A stretch of DNA of 64,000 nt from Cuscuta epithymum (lineage: Eukaryota > Streptophyta > Magnoliopsida > Solanales > Convolvulaceae): positions 926,501-990,500 of the forward strand of contig CAMAPF010000142.1 in NCBI GenBank assembly GCA_945859915.1, read 5' to 3'. This document shows positions 54,040-64,000 of this stretch, piece by piece (the stretch's first letter is position 1; each line of letters starts with the position of its first letter). The translations under genes and the position numbers were made by a program. The notes beneath the pieces were generated by a model. That model saw nothing but the letters and a program-made list of their open reading frames with translations, was not told where the DNA came from and searched no databases.

Positions 54040-54249
54040 CTCCCTCCTCCATCCATAATTTATCTTCCAAATAGGTTTGGCACACAGTTTAAGATAGTGG
54101 GTATTGTGTGGTGGAGAGTTGTGCAGAGGAGAGAGAAATGTGTAAGGATTGTTGTGAACCACAAATTCTTTGTCAAAAAGGGAAAGTGAAAGTTTTAATT
54201 GGGACGGACGAAAAAGGAAAGTTGGAAGTTTATTTAGGAACGGAGGGAG
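54040..54249. mobile_element. Stowaway-type MITE (TA duplication)
   Basis: The 210-bp element has ends CTCCCTCCTCC and CGGAGGGAG flanked by TA on both sides, the Tc1/mariner Stowaway signature. The interior has mirrored AAATTTATCTTCC- and GGAAGTTTATTT-like arms. Confidence 0.9.
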
Positions 54250-55183
54250 TAACTTACTATGGACCGCTTGGATGATGGATTTGAGGCCCAAATGTCCAAT
54301 ACCTTTAAATAAAAAATGTCTAACTTAAAAATCCCCCCGCCCCTTGTTAAACCTAATGTGCAACTTATAGTAAGGAGCAGCTTTGACTTCCTATTCCAGA
54401 GACTCAATTCATCATCCAGTTCTTCAGTTTCAGGTTTTCTAATTCGGTAAAAATAAGTGATTAAATCCTTATCATTCCTTATCATTAATAGCATGTCAGG
54501 TTTTGTAATTCTGTAAAAATAAGTGATTAAATCCTTATCATTAATAGCATGTCTGATCTATATTATATATATAATCTCTAATAATGTATCAATTTATTTA
54601 GCATTTAAATCATCAAATGTAATTTTAATTTTTGCTCTTATGGACTAAATAAGTATCACTAATGAAATACGAAGTATAAGAATATAATGTTATACACTTA
54701 ACAGTTATACATGTGATTATGTGACATGTGTAATGTGTTAATTTGGTATTTTGGTTGAAATAAAATTGAATTGTAAATATGTACTTAGGAAGAAAAAATG
54801 ATTACGATTTTTAAAAAAAAAATCAGTTAGTAATCACGAATTTATAGCTGCATATTGTATAATAATTATGTATTTCCAGTTTTTACTTTAGTTTAGATAG
54901 AACTAGTTTTTTTATTCTATTTTACCGTATACGTACATCACATTTTGTATTATAGTGTTCATATTTAAAATAATGTTTTTATTTTCAAATTTTATATAAA
55001 TATAATGTCCATGTATAATTTAGCCATGAAAATTGTGAAGACCGAGTTGCGAAATTGAATGGGAGATGATTGGACAAATAATTGTTTAGTTCCCAATATA
55101 GAAAGTCATGTATTTGACATCATTAATTACTCTCATGTGGTGATGTAGTATACTACTACAACTATAACCTATATTAAAAAATG

Positions 55184-55400
55184 CCTTGAATAGGAGTAAA
55201 AGCGTTTTGAAATTCCAAAATATGATCTTCATGTTTTTATTCCCTAAATTGAATTAATTTCTGTCAAGTTCGAAAAAAACTTGGCAGAAATCGCCATGTT
55301 TAAAGTCTAATAATGCCAAACTTGGCAGAAACCACCACTATTTAGAGAATAAAAACATGACAATCTTATTTTGGAAGTTCAATTTTTTTTTTACTTTCTA
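55184..55400. mobile_element. Palindromic MITE, copy 2
   Basis: It is related to the element at 13617-13822: AGGAGTAAAAGCGTTTTGAA on the left, with ACTATTTAGAGAATAAAAAC and TATTTTGGAAGTTC on the right as the mirrored arm. It has a longer centre with paired TTGGCAGAAA segments. Confidence 0.65.
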
Positions 55401-55479
55401 TTTAGGGAATTTTCCCTACCTATATCTATATTAGTACATACGGTGACCCCCGATGCCTAGATCCGCCACTGTGCAGCTG

Positions 55480-56759
55480 GCCGGAGGGGGCGTGATTTTA
55501 AGTTTGTCTTGTAAAAAAATACAACTTGAAACCAAGTTGATTAGAGAAGAAAATCGATGCATGAAGATTAAAGACGTGACAAGGTCAAAGACAGATATAT
55601 TGCAGTACCAACCAAGTCATGTGTTCAAGCTTATATTTGTTGTTTAGGTAGTTGCTCGGTGATATGATATTTAGTAGTATTTGGCTTGACAAATTGGTGA
55701 TTACTCCGTATTTAATAGTTCTTTTTTGAGAAATGGTTGAGAATAGGACTAAATTTTACCGTATATACTCCGTATTTAATAGTTCTTTTTTGCTTGGAGT
55801 AATATTTTCTGTTATTCCAAATTTGCCCTTAATATCTCATTCGATACCCCTTGTCTATCTTATCCTCTCTCTCCAAGCAAACTCACCGATACTTCAGAAT
55901 CGTTGGCCGAACAACAGATGCCTCACAGGAATTAAGCGAACTGAGATAAGGCGGGGCAGTAGTGCGGCGGCGGCGAGCGTGGCGGAGAGCGCGGTAGTCG
56001 TAGTCTCGAGTCGCTCGGGGCAGTCCTCTTTTTCTTTGATCTTCTCGATCCTCAGCCGTCTCCTCCTTTCCTTGGCTGAGTTCCCCGTTTTCCCTCTCCC
56101 TCTCTCTGAAGTATCTGCCGCACACGAGGGAAGTGATAAACTGGGAGGACTAAGGCCGTTGCGGGTGGCTCCACAAAGGCAAAGTCAAAGCAAAACACCG
56201 CTTCCTAGGCATCAACATCTTTTCTCTAGTCCTAGTCTCTCAGATCCTTTTGTTGTTTTCCATATAGCCTAGTAGCGGGGGAGTGCTTTTTTTGCAGCAT
56301 TTTTTAGGCTGAAGCGGGTGCTTATTTTGCCTTTTGCTTAATTTTAACTTCTTCAATTTGCAGCTACAGTAGTGGCAATAAATTAGTTGGGTGAACTGTC
56401 TAGTTTGCTATTACAAATAGCTGCTATCTCTTGGATTAATTTAACATATCCATAAGTGAGTTTCTCATTCGCACCAGAACTGTTCGATGAAATGGCTTAA
56501 GTGAAAATTCTCCCGTTTTGCATTTTCTAGTTGAAAAAATCCTGGGCAACTTACTTAGTTACTTGATGCTATGTCATGGATTAATTCATAAGTGTGTTTT
56601 TCTTTTGCACCAGATTTGTTCGATAAAATGCCTTTTTTTTCAGTTGATAAAAATTCTGGGCAACTTGCTTAAGTTGCATGAACCAGTAGGCTGATTATTT
56701 GCTGACACAACTCACATTGTGATTTTATTGCAAGTTGCCATAATTTCTACCTTTTGATC
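55480..56759. other. No element resolved; GC-rich block 55900-56270
   Basis: Mostly AT-rich DNA. The block 55930-56270 is GC-rich with a CGGCGGCGG stretch and a plus-strand open frame to 56272, compositionally like a gene's 5' exon or UTR. Nothing identifies a protein, so no gene is called. The tandem phrases CCGTATTTAATAGTTCTTTT at 55708 and 55770 form a short local duplication. Confidence 0.3.
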
Positions 56760-57770
56760 ATGAGAATGTGTAATAATTATGAAAACATTATCATTATTTT
56801 AAAAAATAACATTTATTGTTGCTTTATTGTATGGCATTGATTTTTAAACAATTCCAATGACACTAAATGACATTGTAAATTTTTTCAATGACGGCACTAA
56901 ATGACATTTGTAAACATTTATCTCAATGTCATCGTCGAAAACAATGTCACTTCTTGACTATCTCACAATGTCATTTTTGTAGCATTGAAATTGACATTGT
57001 CATTATTACAATGTCAATTTTTAAACCATTGACATTATCAGTTTTACAATGTCATTATTTTAGAGTGTTGGTGTTGACATTGTCATTATCGTTATTTCAC
57101 ATCAGTATAATACAATGTTAACAATGTGTTTTTCTGCAAAAGCAATGTACTTTTTTGTAGCATTGTCATTTTTATGTTTTTATTACGTAGTATAATATCA
57201 TATTACGGAGTACTTTTTATAGCATTGACATTAACATTATTAAAGTGCTAATTTTTTATCGCATTAACATTGCTTTTACCATTAATTGACACAGCAGAGC
57301 ATTTTTAACATTGTAGCAATGATAATGTCATGACAGTCATTAACATCAACATTGGCATTGTCATTATTACAATATCATAATTTATTGCATTGGCACTCAT
57401 ATTGTCACTGTCTTTATTCGACATTGTGACATTTACGATGGTGACATTGTGATGTGATATTGTGACATTGTAATTATGATATTGTGACATTTTTGAGTAA
57501 TTATATTATGATACTATCATATGACATTTTGATATTAACATTGTGATATATTTTCAAAATTTTTCATTGATGACATTAAGATATCGTGTCATTGTCATGT
57601 GACATTGTAGTATGCAATTATAATATTTTCTAATTACATTCTAACACTGCAATATTGACTTTGTAATATTATCAAAAATGATATTATTTCATTTATTTGT
57701 GTTGATGACATTGTGACGTACATTGTCATTATTTTCAAATTATGACATTATTATACTACATGTATTTTTA
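56760..57770. repeat. Degenerate short-motif domain (ACATTGTCATT type)
   Basis: About 1 kb in which CAATGTCATT, GACATTGT, ATTGTGACATT and their reverse complements recur every 10-30 bp on both strands, in a non-periodic order. There are no long ORFs. It looks like an old, scrambled minisatellite rather than a gene. Confidence 0.7.
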
Positions 57771-58740
57771 AGAGTGATTCTTTTTCAATAATATATGATA
57801 TGACTAAGGCTCGTAAGAACTTTATTTTATAGGAAATATTATGATAATGAAATGTAAAAAAATTTTAATAGGTTTCAATCGGTTCCCTTAAAGCAACCGA
57901 TTCCCATAATAATTCCATTATTTCATACTAAATTTGGGGGAAGACATTATTAATACTCGGTATATATTAATCTATTATCAACTACAAACATATTTTCCAA
58001 AATAAATAATGAACCCATAAACTTATAACCATTAAATGAATCTGCAAAATAAAATAAAACAAAAAAAAAATGAAAAGTAAAACAATAACAACAAAAAGTG
58101 ACAAAACTACGGAAGACATAAAAAAACAGCCCACAAAAAAAGACGAATAGCAGATCTACACTTCTGCGGATGTATGGGAAATAGGGTGTTTTGGATCGGA
58201 AAGGTGTGTTCCGGGAGTGGAAGCTCCGATTAGGGATGGAGAGGATGGCGGATGCGACTAAGAACACGGCGGGAGTGCCGTGGGTCAAGGAGATGGTGCA
58301 GCTGGCAACTTCGGGTCGGAGCTTCCAATCGCGAAAGATGAAAAAGTAGGTTTCAATAGCACCGCCGACGACAATCTATTCTTGAAAATCGAAATCATAG
58401 GTAGGAATCAATACACGCCGGGGTTGAGGGCTTGATGTTCTCTGGAGTTGTTCGGTAGCCAATTTTTGTTCCGGGGTGTATTTGTCCATCAGCGTAAATT
58501 AAGTCCTATATACGAGTTAATAAAGTCCGAGTCTTATTTAGTTTCCGCCCGTATGTTTTAGTCCTACCTATGTCTTTTTCCCTTCTTTTTTCACCTGAAG
58601 GTGATTAATTTGTATGGAGTATAAATTATACGGAGTACTGAATGAAGTTTCGAATGACATTACGTGTTTTTGAATTTCTTTATATAATAAGAAAGTTATA
58701 TTGTATTATATTCATCATAATAGTGTGGTGAAATACAACA
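57771..58740. other. Non-coding DNA, no element recognised
   Basis: AT-rich, with a moderately GC-rich part at 58150-58380. A 112-codon minus frame (57950-58288) is strongly hydrophobic, but it looks like chance translation of AT-rich DNA. Confidence 0.3.
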
Positions 58741-58902
58741 GATCTAGCTGGTCTTAAAAAGCTTTAGCCACCAGTCTTTTTTTGCAGTCGCAAATGACTT
58801 TTTGCTACGAGGCCACCAGAGACCAACATGTGACCACATGTGATTATTTACTTAGTTTTTGAGACTATTTTTCCTTTCGCTAATAGGCACTTTTCTTGTA
58901 GT
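58741..58902. mobile_element. Terminus of a CACTA-type element
   Basis: The sequence closes GGCACTTTTCTTGTAGTG, the reverse of the classic CACTACAAGAAAAGTGCC terminus. Inside it, ACCACATGTG and CCACCAG motifs repeat. The opposite terminus was not found in the window. Confidence 0.6.
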
Positions 58903-61653
58903 GAAGCAACAAATTTAACATATACGATAGTATAACTTTCACAATAAATATATAATTCAATTTATTACATGTTTCATTGTATTATTAAGCTTTGCTTTTT
59001 ATCGTTTCTTCTTTTTATGCATGTCAACACATGGTTCATACAATTTGACTTTCTTGTCTTATTTTCTTCAACCACTCTAATTTTGATGTGCTTCTTTTCC
59101 TTGTATGTGCTTGCAATAAAAATGCAAACAATATGACACAAATATGACATCAAAATAAGCAATTGTAGGATACTAATAATTTGTAACAAATGAATATGAG
59201 CAAGACTGAGTAAACTACGCACTTAAATATGCTGCAAGATAGCACTTTCCTAAGTTAAAACGTCACATCTCATATGACAAGTATGGATAAATTATCAACA
59301 ACACATAAAGGAATAACAAAGTGAATTGCTGAAGGGGAAATTAAAATCCATTTGATAAGGTTAAGTAGCGAGAAGAATTAACTGGCGGTGCCACTTTTAC
59401 ATCATTGAACAATTCTGATCTGCAAGGGTTTCATTTTCAAGCCCACAAAACCAAACATAAGAACTCCCCTCGTAACAAATAGGATGTCAAATCTAGAACA
59501 GGTAGTCATGGAGAGCTTTTCCTCTAAGAAACCCTACAATAGATGAAATTGTAATTAGTGAACTAGAAACTAAAATTGTATTTGGGATTAACCCTGCTGC
59601 GTAATTTGAGGTAAAACACACACATAAATTTCGTGATGGCCATTTTGAGAATAACACGAAATCTAAGAGTCAAACCCCTAATTTCTCATTGGAGATCCAG
59701 AATAATATCATTTCAGCTGTTTCAAGTTGACCCGGATTTGCAAAACAACCATCAAATAGTGAAGGAACGAGAGTATCTTAGATTTAAAAAAAATTAATGT
59801 TGCAACCACTAATAAGGTCTTAGCCTATGTTTAAAAAAGCAATGGCTTGATCACACAAACATAATCAACTCAAACACCATATATCTACTAGTGATACTAT
59901 GTTTATTTTTAAAAATATTGATTGAGATCAAGTTAGGCACAAGGGCAGTTAGTAAAGAAAAAAGTGATAGACACATCACAGACAAATAATGAACAGTTAG
60001 GAAAAAGAGAAAGAAAAACCAAATACTAGTTGCAAACAAACTCATTAAAAATCCCTTAGCTTACAAAAATATGAACTACAGAAATGTAGCAATTACATAA
60101 CACTTCAGTATACAATTTATATAATATCAGTTCTACCTTACATGAATCATTCTCAAAATAGCAGGACTACCAATAATCCTAAGCGTTGAATTCAACAAGT
60201 CATCGGGATTTCTAGCTTGCTTGCTTTACAAACTAATAAGAATCTAAATAATCGAAGTTATAACAAAAAAAATATCAAACTCATCATTAAGTATAGAATA
60301 CCCTCTCTGTTCACATATAAACATTACATCTATTGTTTAACACTTTGAGGAGGTAAGGAAGTACTAAACTCATGAGACATGATCTAGAAATCAATTGTGG
60401 TTTCCAACAAATTTTAAACAAGACTATGTGAACATTTCAATGTTAAATTTCAACTGAATAGAAAAATAAAAATAAACTACAAAAATAAAACTTAGAACAA
60501 TTGCGGAAATCCTGTAAAAATCCTAGCTCCATGCTTGATACAAGAAAGAGAAGAGGGCATTCTAAGGCAGGTTGTGGACTCTTTCATTAGATAAGGAAAG
60601 AAGTGGCCTAAGCATGGCAAATGCCGTACACTTGAGTGGCAAAGGAAAGTGAGGCATTACCTTTTTCTAGGCCTGTTCGGACATACAATTACTGTGGAAG
60701 ATCAAGTTTGTGAGGTCTCTTTGATGGAAACCCGTCTCGCACGATTTAGAGAGCACTGAATTAGAATGAGATGTTTACCAGGGACCATTGATCGGCACAT
60801 GTATTAGCAAGTTCATGAACGTGATTCATAGCTATTGATATATTTCCCTGTAAAAGACTTCAATATTGTCTCTCATAGAAGAGATCAGCAAAGGTTTACA
60901 CTTGGTAACCTTTGAGGAGAGGAAGGAGAAGATTACGATGGTCATGCGTCGGGCGGACGACCCTGAAGATGCTTCACGATTCGAACGACCAGCCAGCGTG
61001 AAGACGACGGAGAACAAACAGGAGTGAAGATACCAAATTCTGATGACAGTCGAATGGGGTTTTGATTAGTTGTATGACTCAAGTGATTTGGGTTAGATTA
61101 TTTGTGGGAAAAAAACCTCAAAAGACAAAAATGAAAAGGTGAAAGTTAGAGAATGAATAAAAAAAATTGTATGTTGACATAAATGAAATTCTAGATAGAA
61201 AAATGGTCTGGACGGGCAATTTCCACTATTAACAATGACAACACGAAGCAAAAAGCAGCCCAACAAACTTGAAAATGTTTGCTTTTCACATAGCTACGAA
61301 CATTTAAAGTCCAAGATATTAAAAGTTAATGTGATTTTCCGCACAATCCCCTCCAAAATCTTCGTCTAATAAGCAAGCACTCATTGAACTCTACAAGGAG
61401 AATAAAATATCATTGCACAAATTCTTGAGGAAAGAAGTGCTAAAAAAATTCAGCGTCACGAGATTAAAATATATTTTGGGAAAATAATTTAAATATAAAA
61501 AACTTTTAAGGGGTGTAAAGTAAGTACGAACTTGCACATGTAATATATGTCTCAATCTTTATATAAAAAGTTATACTCATATGCCTCAGTCATGGACCGA
61601 TCGTGTGGATTGTAACCAACGGCTGAGTAGACCAAGGGTCAGGGACTAATATA
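58903..61653. other. 2.7 kb without a supported gene
   Basis: AT-rich DNA with stops in all frames. A 61-codon minus ORF at 60832-61017 with slightly higher GC might be an exon remnant, but no family was recognised. No LTR ends or inverted repeats were resolved. Confidence 0.35.
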
Positions 61654-61661
61654 CTTGGGAC

Positions 61662-62157
61662 TATGGCTGGACTCGGGCCGGTTCGGGCCCGGTTCGGGCC
61701 TGGGCCCGGCCGGGCCTAGGGCCAGAAAACTAGGGCCCGGGCCCGAACCGCCGGTGGGCGGTTCCGGTTCCGGTTCCGGGCCAAACCGGGCCGGGCCGGG
61801 CCGGGCCGAACCGGCCCACTTAATTTTTTTTTTTTTTTGGTCTCCTATTTAATCCCCTACCCCTCCCCCTCAACCCCAAACCATCCCAAACCACCTCAAA
61901 TGGCCCAAAATACCTAATCCAACCTAAAACTTAAAAAAATTTCAAAAAAAAAAAAAAAAAAATTAAAATCCGGCCCGGACCGGGCCCGAACCGGCCGGGC
62001 CGGTTCACCAAAACCTGGGCCCGGGCCCGAACCGCCCAGCAGCCGGGCCGGGCCGAACCGAACCGGTGGACCCACCGGGCCCCGGGCCGGGCCGGGCCTA
62101 ACAGTAACCGGGCCGGGCCGGTTCCGGGCCGGGCCGCCCGGCCCGAGTCCAGCACTA
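61662..62157. mobile_element. GC-rich hAT MITE, copy 1 (TSD CTTGGGAC)
   Basis: The 496-bp element has ends TATGGCTGGACTCGGGCCGG and CCGAGTCCAGCACTA, flanked by the perfect 8-bp duplication CTTGGGAC (61654-61661 and 62158-62165). Most of it is GC-rich CCGGGC/GGGCCC sequence, with A/T homopolymers near 61824 and 61944. Open frames within it are composition artefacts. Confidence 0.93.
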
Positions 62158-62303
62158 CTTGGGACCAATACCAATCCTACAGCAAGGGCACTGTAAACTG
62201 GAACTAGACCGGTCCACCCGTTGTAATTGGTTATTGGACAAGTAGAAAAGACACTTGCTTTTTAAATGAACTGAGGCAGCCTTTCAAACCAAATACATAC
62301 ACA

Positions 62304-62801
62304 TAGTGCTGGACTCGGGCCGGGCGGCCCGGCCCGGAACCGGCCCGGCCCGGTTACTGTTAGGCCCGGCCCGGCCCGGGGCCCGGTGGGTCCACCGGTT
62401 CGGTTCGGCCCGGCCCGGCTGCTGGGCGGTTCGGGCCCGGGCCCAGGTTTTGGTGAACCGGCCCGGCCGGTTCGGGCCCGGTCCGGGCCGGATTTTAATT
62501 TTTTTTTTTTTTTTTTTTGAAATTTTTTTAAGTTTTAGGTTGGATTAGGTATTTTGGGCCATTTGAGGTGGTTTGGGATGGTTTGGGGTTGAGGGGGAGG
62601 GGTAGGGGATTAAATAGGAGACCAAAAAAAAAAAAAAAATTAAGTGGGCCGGTTCGGCCCGGCCCGGCCCGGCCCGGTTTGGCCCGGAACCGGAACCGGA
62701 ACCGCCCACCGGCGGTTCGGGCCCGGGCCCTAGTTTTCTGGCCCGAGGCCCGGCCGGGCCCAGGCCCGAACCGGGCCCGAACCGGCCCGAGTCCAGCCAT
62801 A
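62304..62801. mobile_element. GC-rich hAT MITE, copy 2, opposite orientation (TSD CATACACA)
   Basis: The 498-bp copy is nearly the exact reverse complement of copy 1. The few differences seen are mainly homopolymer length and a C/T in the GGGCC(T)(A/C)GGGCCAG region. The perfect 8-bp duplication CATACACA (62296-62303 and 62802-62809) shows an independent insertion. The copies are 146 bp apart. Confidence 0.93.
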
Positions 62802-62809
62802 CATACACA

Positions 62810-63312
62810 CTGACTATGATGAACATTTTACCAGAAATTTACTTGCATCAAATATTTTTGTTTCTTCAATACTAAACGTGCTCCAATGAATTACACGCAA
62901 AAAAAGAGGAAACCCCACTTCAACGCCCCGTCTAAAATCAATTCACCATGCACAGTTTTGAGGATATTTTTTTTAACACCCATGAGCTAAAGATGCCACA
63001 TACACACACACACACAATGCAACACCATTATGTACAAGCAAGCTACAAAAGCAAAACTGGGTCCACCCGGTCAGCAGTCAAACCAGTCGTGCAACAAACC
63101 AGTCATGAATAAAAAACTCTCTTGATAACGATGATAATGACTGCTCCGCTCCGCCCATCATGTCAGGAATCTACACTATATTTTATGAACAATGATGGAA
63201 TCAGATGAAAACCCATTTGAGTGAAAACCTGTGTATAGCCGCCAAATGTGGCATGAGGGCCCAGGAACTAAAACCCCCAAAGAATCACATATTATTGACA
63301 TTGGAAATAAAT
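62810..63312 (-). other. Probable 3' UTR and downstream region of the EPL-like gene
   Basis: No transposon end was seen from the stop codon at 63313 down to the hAT MITE. A short CACACACA run lies near 63005. The transcript end cannot be fixed from sequence alone. Confidence 0.45.
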
Positions 63313-63824
63313 CTAATCATTGGCAAAAGCTTCCATTGCATCAACTTTCATGAGAGCTACCACAGCTTTCTGGATTGCCACGTCAGCCACATAAAGCAGC
63401 CTATGTGCCTTTTCCCGCTTCTGTTTTGCCACATGGCATGCGTGTTTGGCTGCACAGGACGCGTCACGAAGCCTCAACTCCGGAACGTTTGGGGTATCAA
63501 ACTGTTGATAGAGCTTCGGGCTGGGCCATTCGGGTGGATGAAAACCGTTTCTCTTTGTGGTTCTCCTGTCATGAGAAGAAACCAGATGCGGGTTGCCAGC
63601 TGGCACAAACGTCCCAATCCTCTTTGATTTGTTTCTCTGAAACTTTGGGTGGGGGTTCCACTCAAAGCCGTCATTGCTCAAAGAGATATATCCACTGGCA
63701 TCACATGGAGAAAAGGCCCTTCTTGAAGCATCACAAGGTGAAGAAGCTTCCAAGGGTTGTTCATGGTTGTTGCCTGTATACACATCCATTTCATCTCCAA
63801 ATGCATATCCATTCATTCTCTTCC
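63313..63824 (-). CDS. Enhancer-of-polycomb-like (EPL) protein, last exon only
   Basis: The frame is read on the minus strand from an acceptor TTTTTGTGGTCAG (exon starts 63824) to the stop TAG at 63313-63315, about 170 residues. I recognise the C-terminal region of plant Enhancer-of-polycomb-like proteins: GKRMNGYAFGDE, a Ser/Asp-rich stretch with SPCDASGYISLSNDGFEWNP, then LRLRDASCAAKHA and KREKAHRLLYVADVAIQKAV. EPL proteins are nuclear subunits of NuA4-type histone acetyltransferase complexes. The exon begins inside a Gly codon, so an upstream exon, including the EPcA domain, must lie beyond the right edge. The frame is open with no lesion. The gene symbol is left blank because the paralogue cannot be told from this exon. 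Confidence 0.85.
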
Positions 63825-64000
63825 CTGACCACAAAAATGGGAAGATTTAGACTATAATTGGGTCAAGGAAAATAGACAAGAGCCAAGGAAACTGATTTTA
63901 TTATGTTTGAATTTTACCCTGAGAAGAAAAAACACAAGATGAAATATGATTATTGTTCTTTTAACATACATTTAGATTTACTTTAGTCTTATGTAGTAGA
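63825..64000 (-). other. Intron of the EPL-like gene
   Basis: AT-rich DNA upstream of the acceptor on the minus strand, with a pyrimidine-rich run before the AG. It continues past the window edge. Confidence 0.6.

Larger units (their letters stand above)
53796..55471. mobile_element. hAT element, non-autonomous (TSD TGCAGCTG)
   Basis: The 1676-bp element starts CAGGGGCGGACGTACC and ends CCTAGATCCGCCACTG, an imperfect terminal inverted repeat of hAT type. A perfect 8-bp duplication TGCAGCTG flanks it (53788-53795 and 55472-55479). It contains a Stowaway MITE (54040-54249) and a foldback MITE (55184-55400). No transposase was found. Confidence 0.9.

Noticed and set aside
57950..58288. 112-codon hydrophobic minus ORF
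   Set aside because: Long Phe-rich runs from AT-rich DNA are expected by chance; no motif, splice site or conservation was visible.
61655..62826. Several Gly/Pro/Arg-rich ORFs
   Set aside because: They fall in the GC-rich hAT MITEs, occur in several frames at once and repeat on opposite strands because the two copies are inverted.
1..64000. CRISPR array, bacterial operon or integron
   Set aside because: The repeats are minisatellites, LTR parts or foldback arms, and the window is clearly plant nuclear DNA.

Overview
This window is nuclear DNA from a flowering plant, most likely a eudicot. It is intron-bearing and AT-rich, and almost all of it is transposable elements. Only one stretch is a recognisable host gene: the last exon of an Enhancer-of-polycomb-like (EPL) protein on the minus strand at 63313-63824. 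No rRNA or tRNA gene, CRISPR array or prokaryotic feature was seen. Names and boundaries come from reading the sequence (terminal dinucleotides, target-site duplications, primer-binding sites, motifs); no search was run.

Layout. 1-6140: a short non-autonomous LTR element (A, minus strand) carrying five 42-bp repeats. Its second LTR is split by a 4.6-kb mosaic retroelement whose outer LTRs contain a 5S rRNA-like (Cassandra-type) segment, flanked by a perfect GCATG duplication. 6653-11978: a young but broken Ty1/copia element (TSD CACCC) with a hAT MITE in its 3' LTR. 12150-14115: foldback MITEs and AT-rich DNA. 14116-17595: an old, deleted copia element on the minus strand. 18165-19361: a foldback element and a solo Tat-type LTR (TSD ACAGG). 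20340-22840: the 3' end of a SIRE-like copia element. 22841-27795: the 5' end of an Athila-like gypsy element (minus strand) whose LTR holds a 2.5-kb SIRE-like solo LTR (TSD CAAAG). 27796-39607: a 5'-truncated Ty3/gypsy Tat-lineage element with gag-pol, 109-bp tandem repeats, two paralogous antisense genes and a 3' LTR. 39608-42700: foldback and terminal-inverted-repeat elements strung between TA microsatellites. 42749-44293: a second Athila-like LTR. 45286-48940: a non-autonomous CACTA element. About 49000-51200: possible host or captured exons. 51332-51852: a second copy of the hAT MITE. 52181-53441: a second copy of element A. 53796-55471: a hAT element with nested MITEs. 56760-57770: a degenerate short-motif repeat domain. 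61662-62801: two nearly identical GC-rich hAT MITEs in opposite orientation, just downstream of the EPL gene.

How the parts work together. There is no pathway here. The window is a record of nested insertions, and the order is clear in several places: Tat element, then Athila, then SIRE-like solo LTR; element A, then the 5S-LTR mosaic; copia, then hAT MITE; hAT, then Stowaway and foldback MITEs.

The most interesting pattern is regulatory. Three different gypsy LTR types each carry a private cluster of short dyad-symmetric motifs upstream of the TATA box. All three motifs have a CGANCG centre (CGAACG, CGATCG, CGACCG). In the Tat LTR the outer bases of the arms differ between copies while pairing is kept. 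Two more LTR families here also have repeated palindromes or inverted repeats upstream of their TATA boxes.
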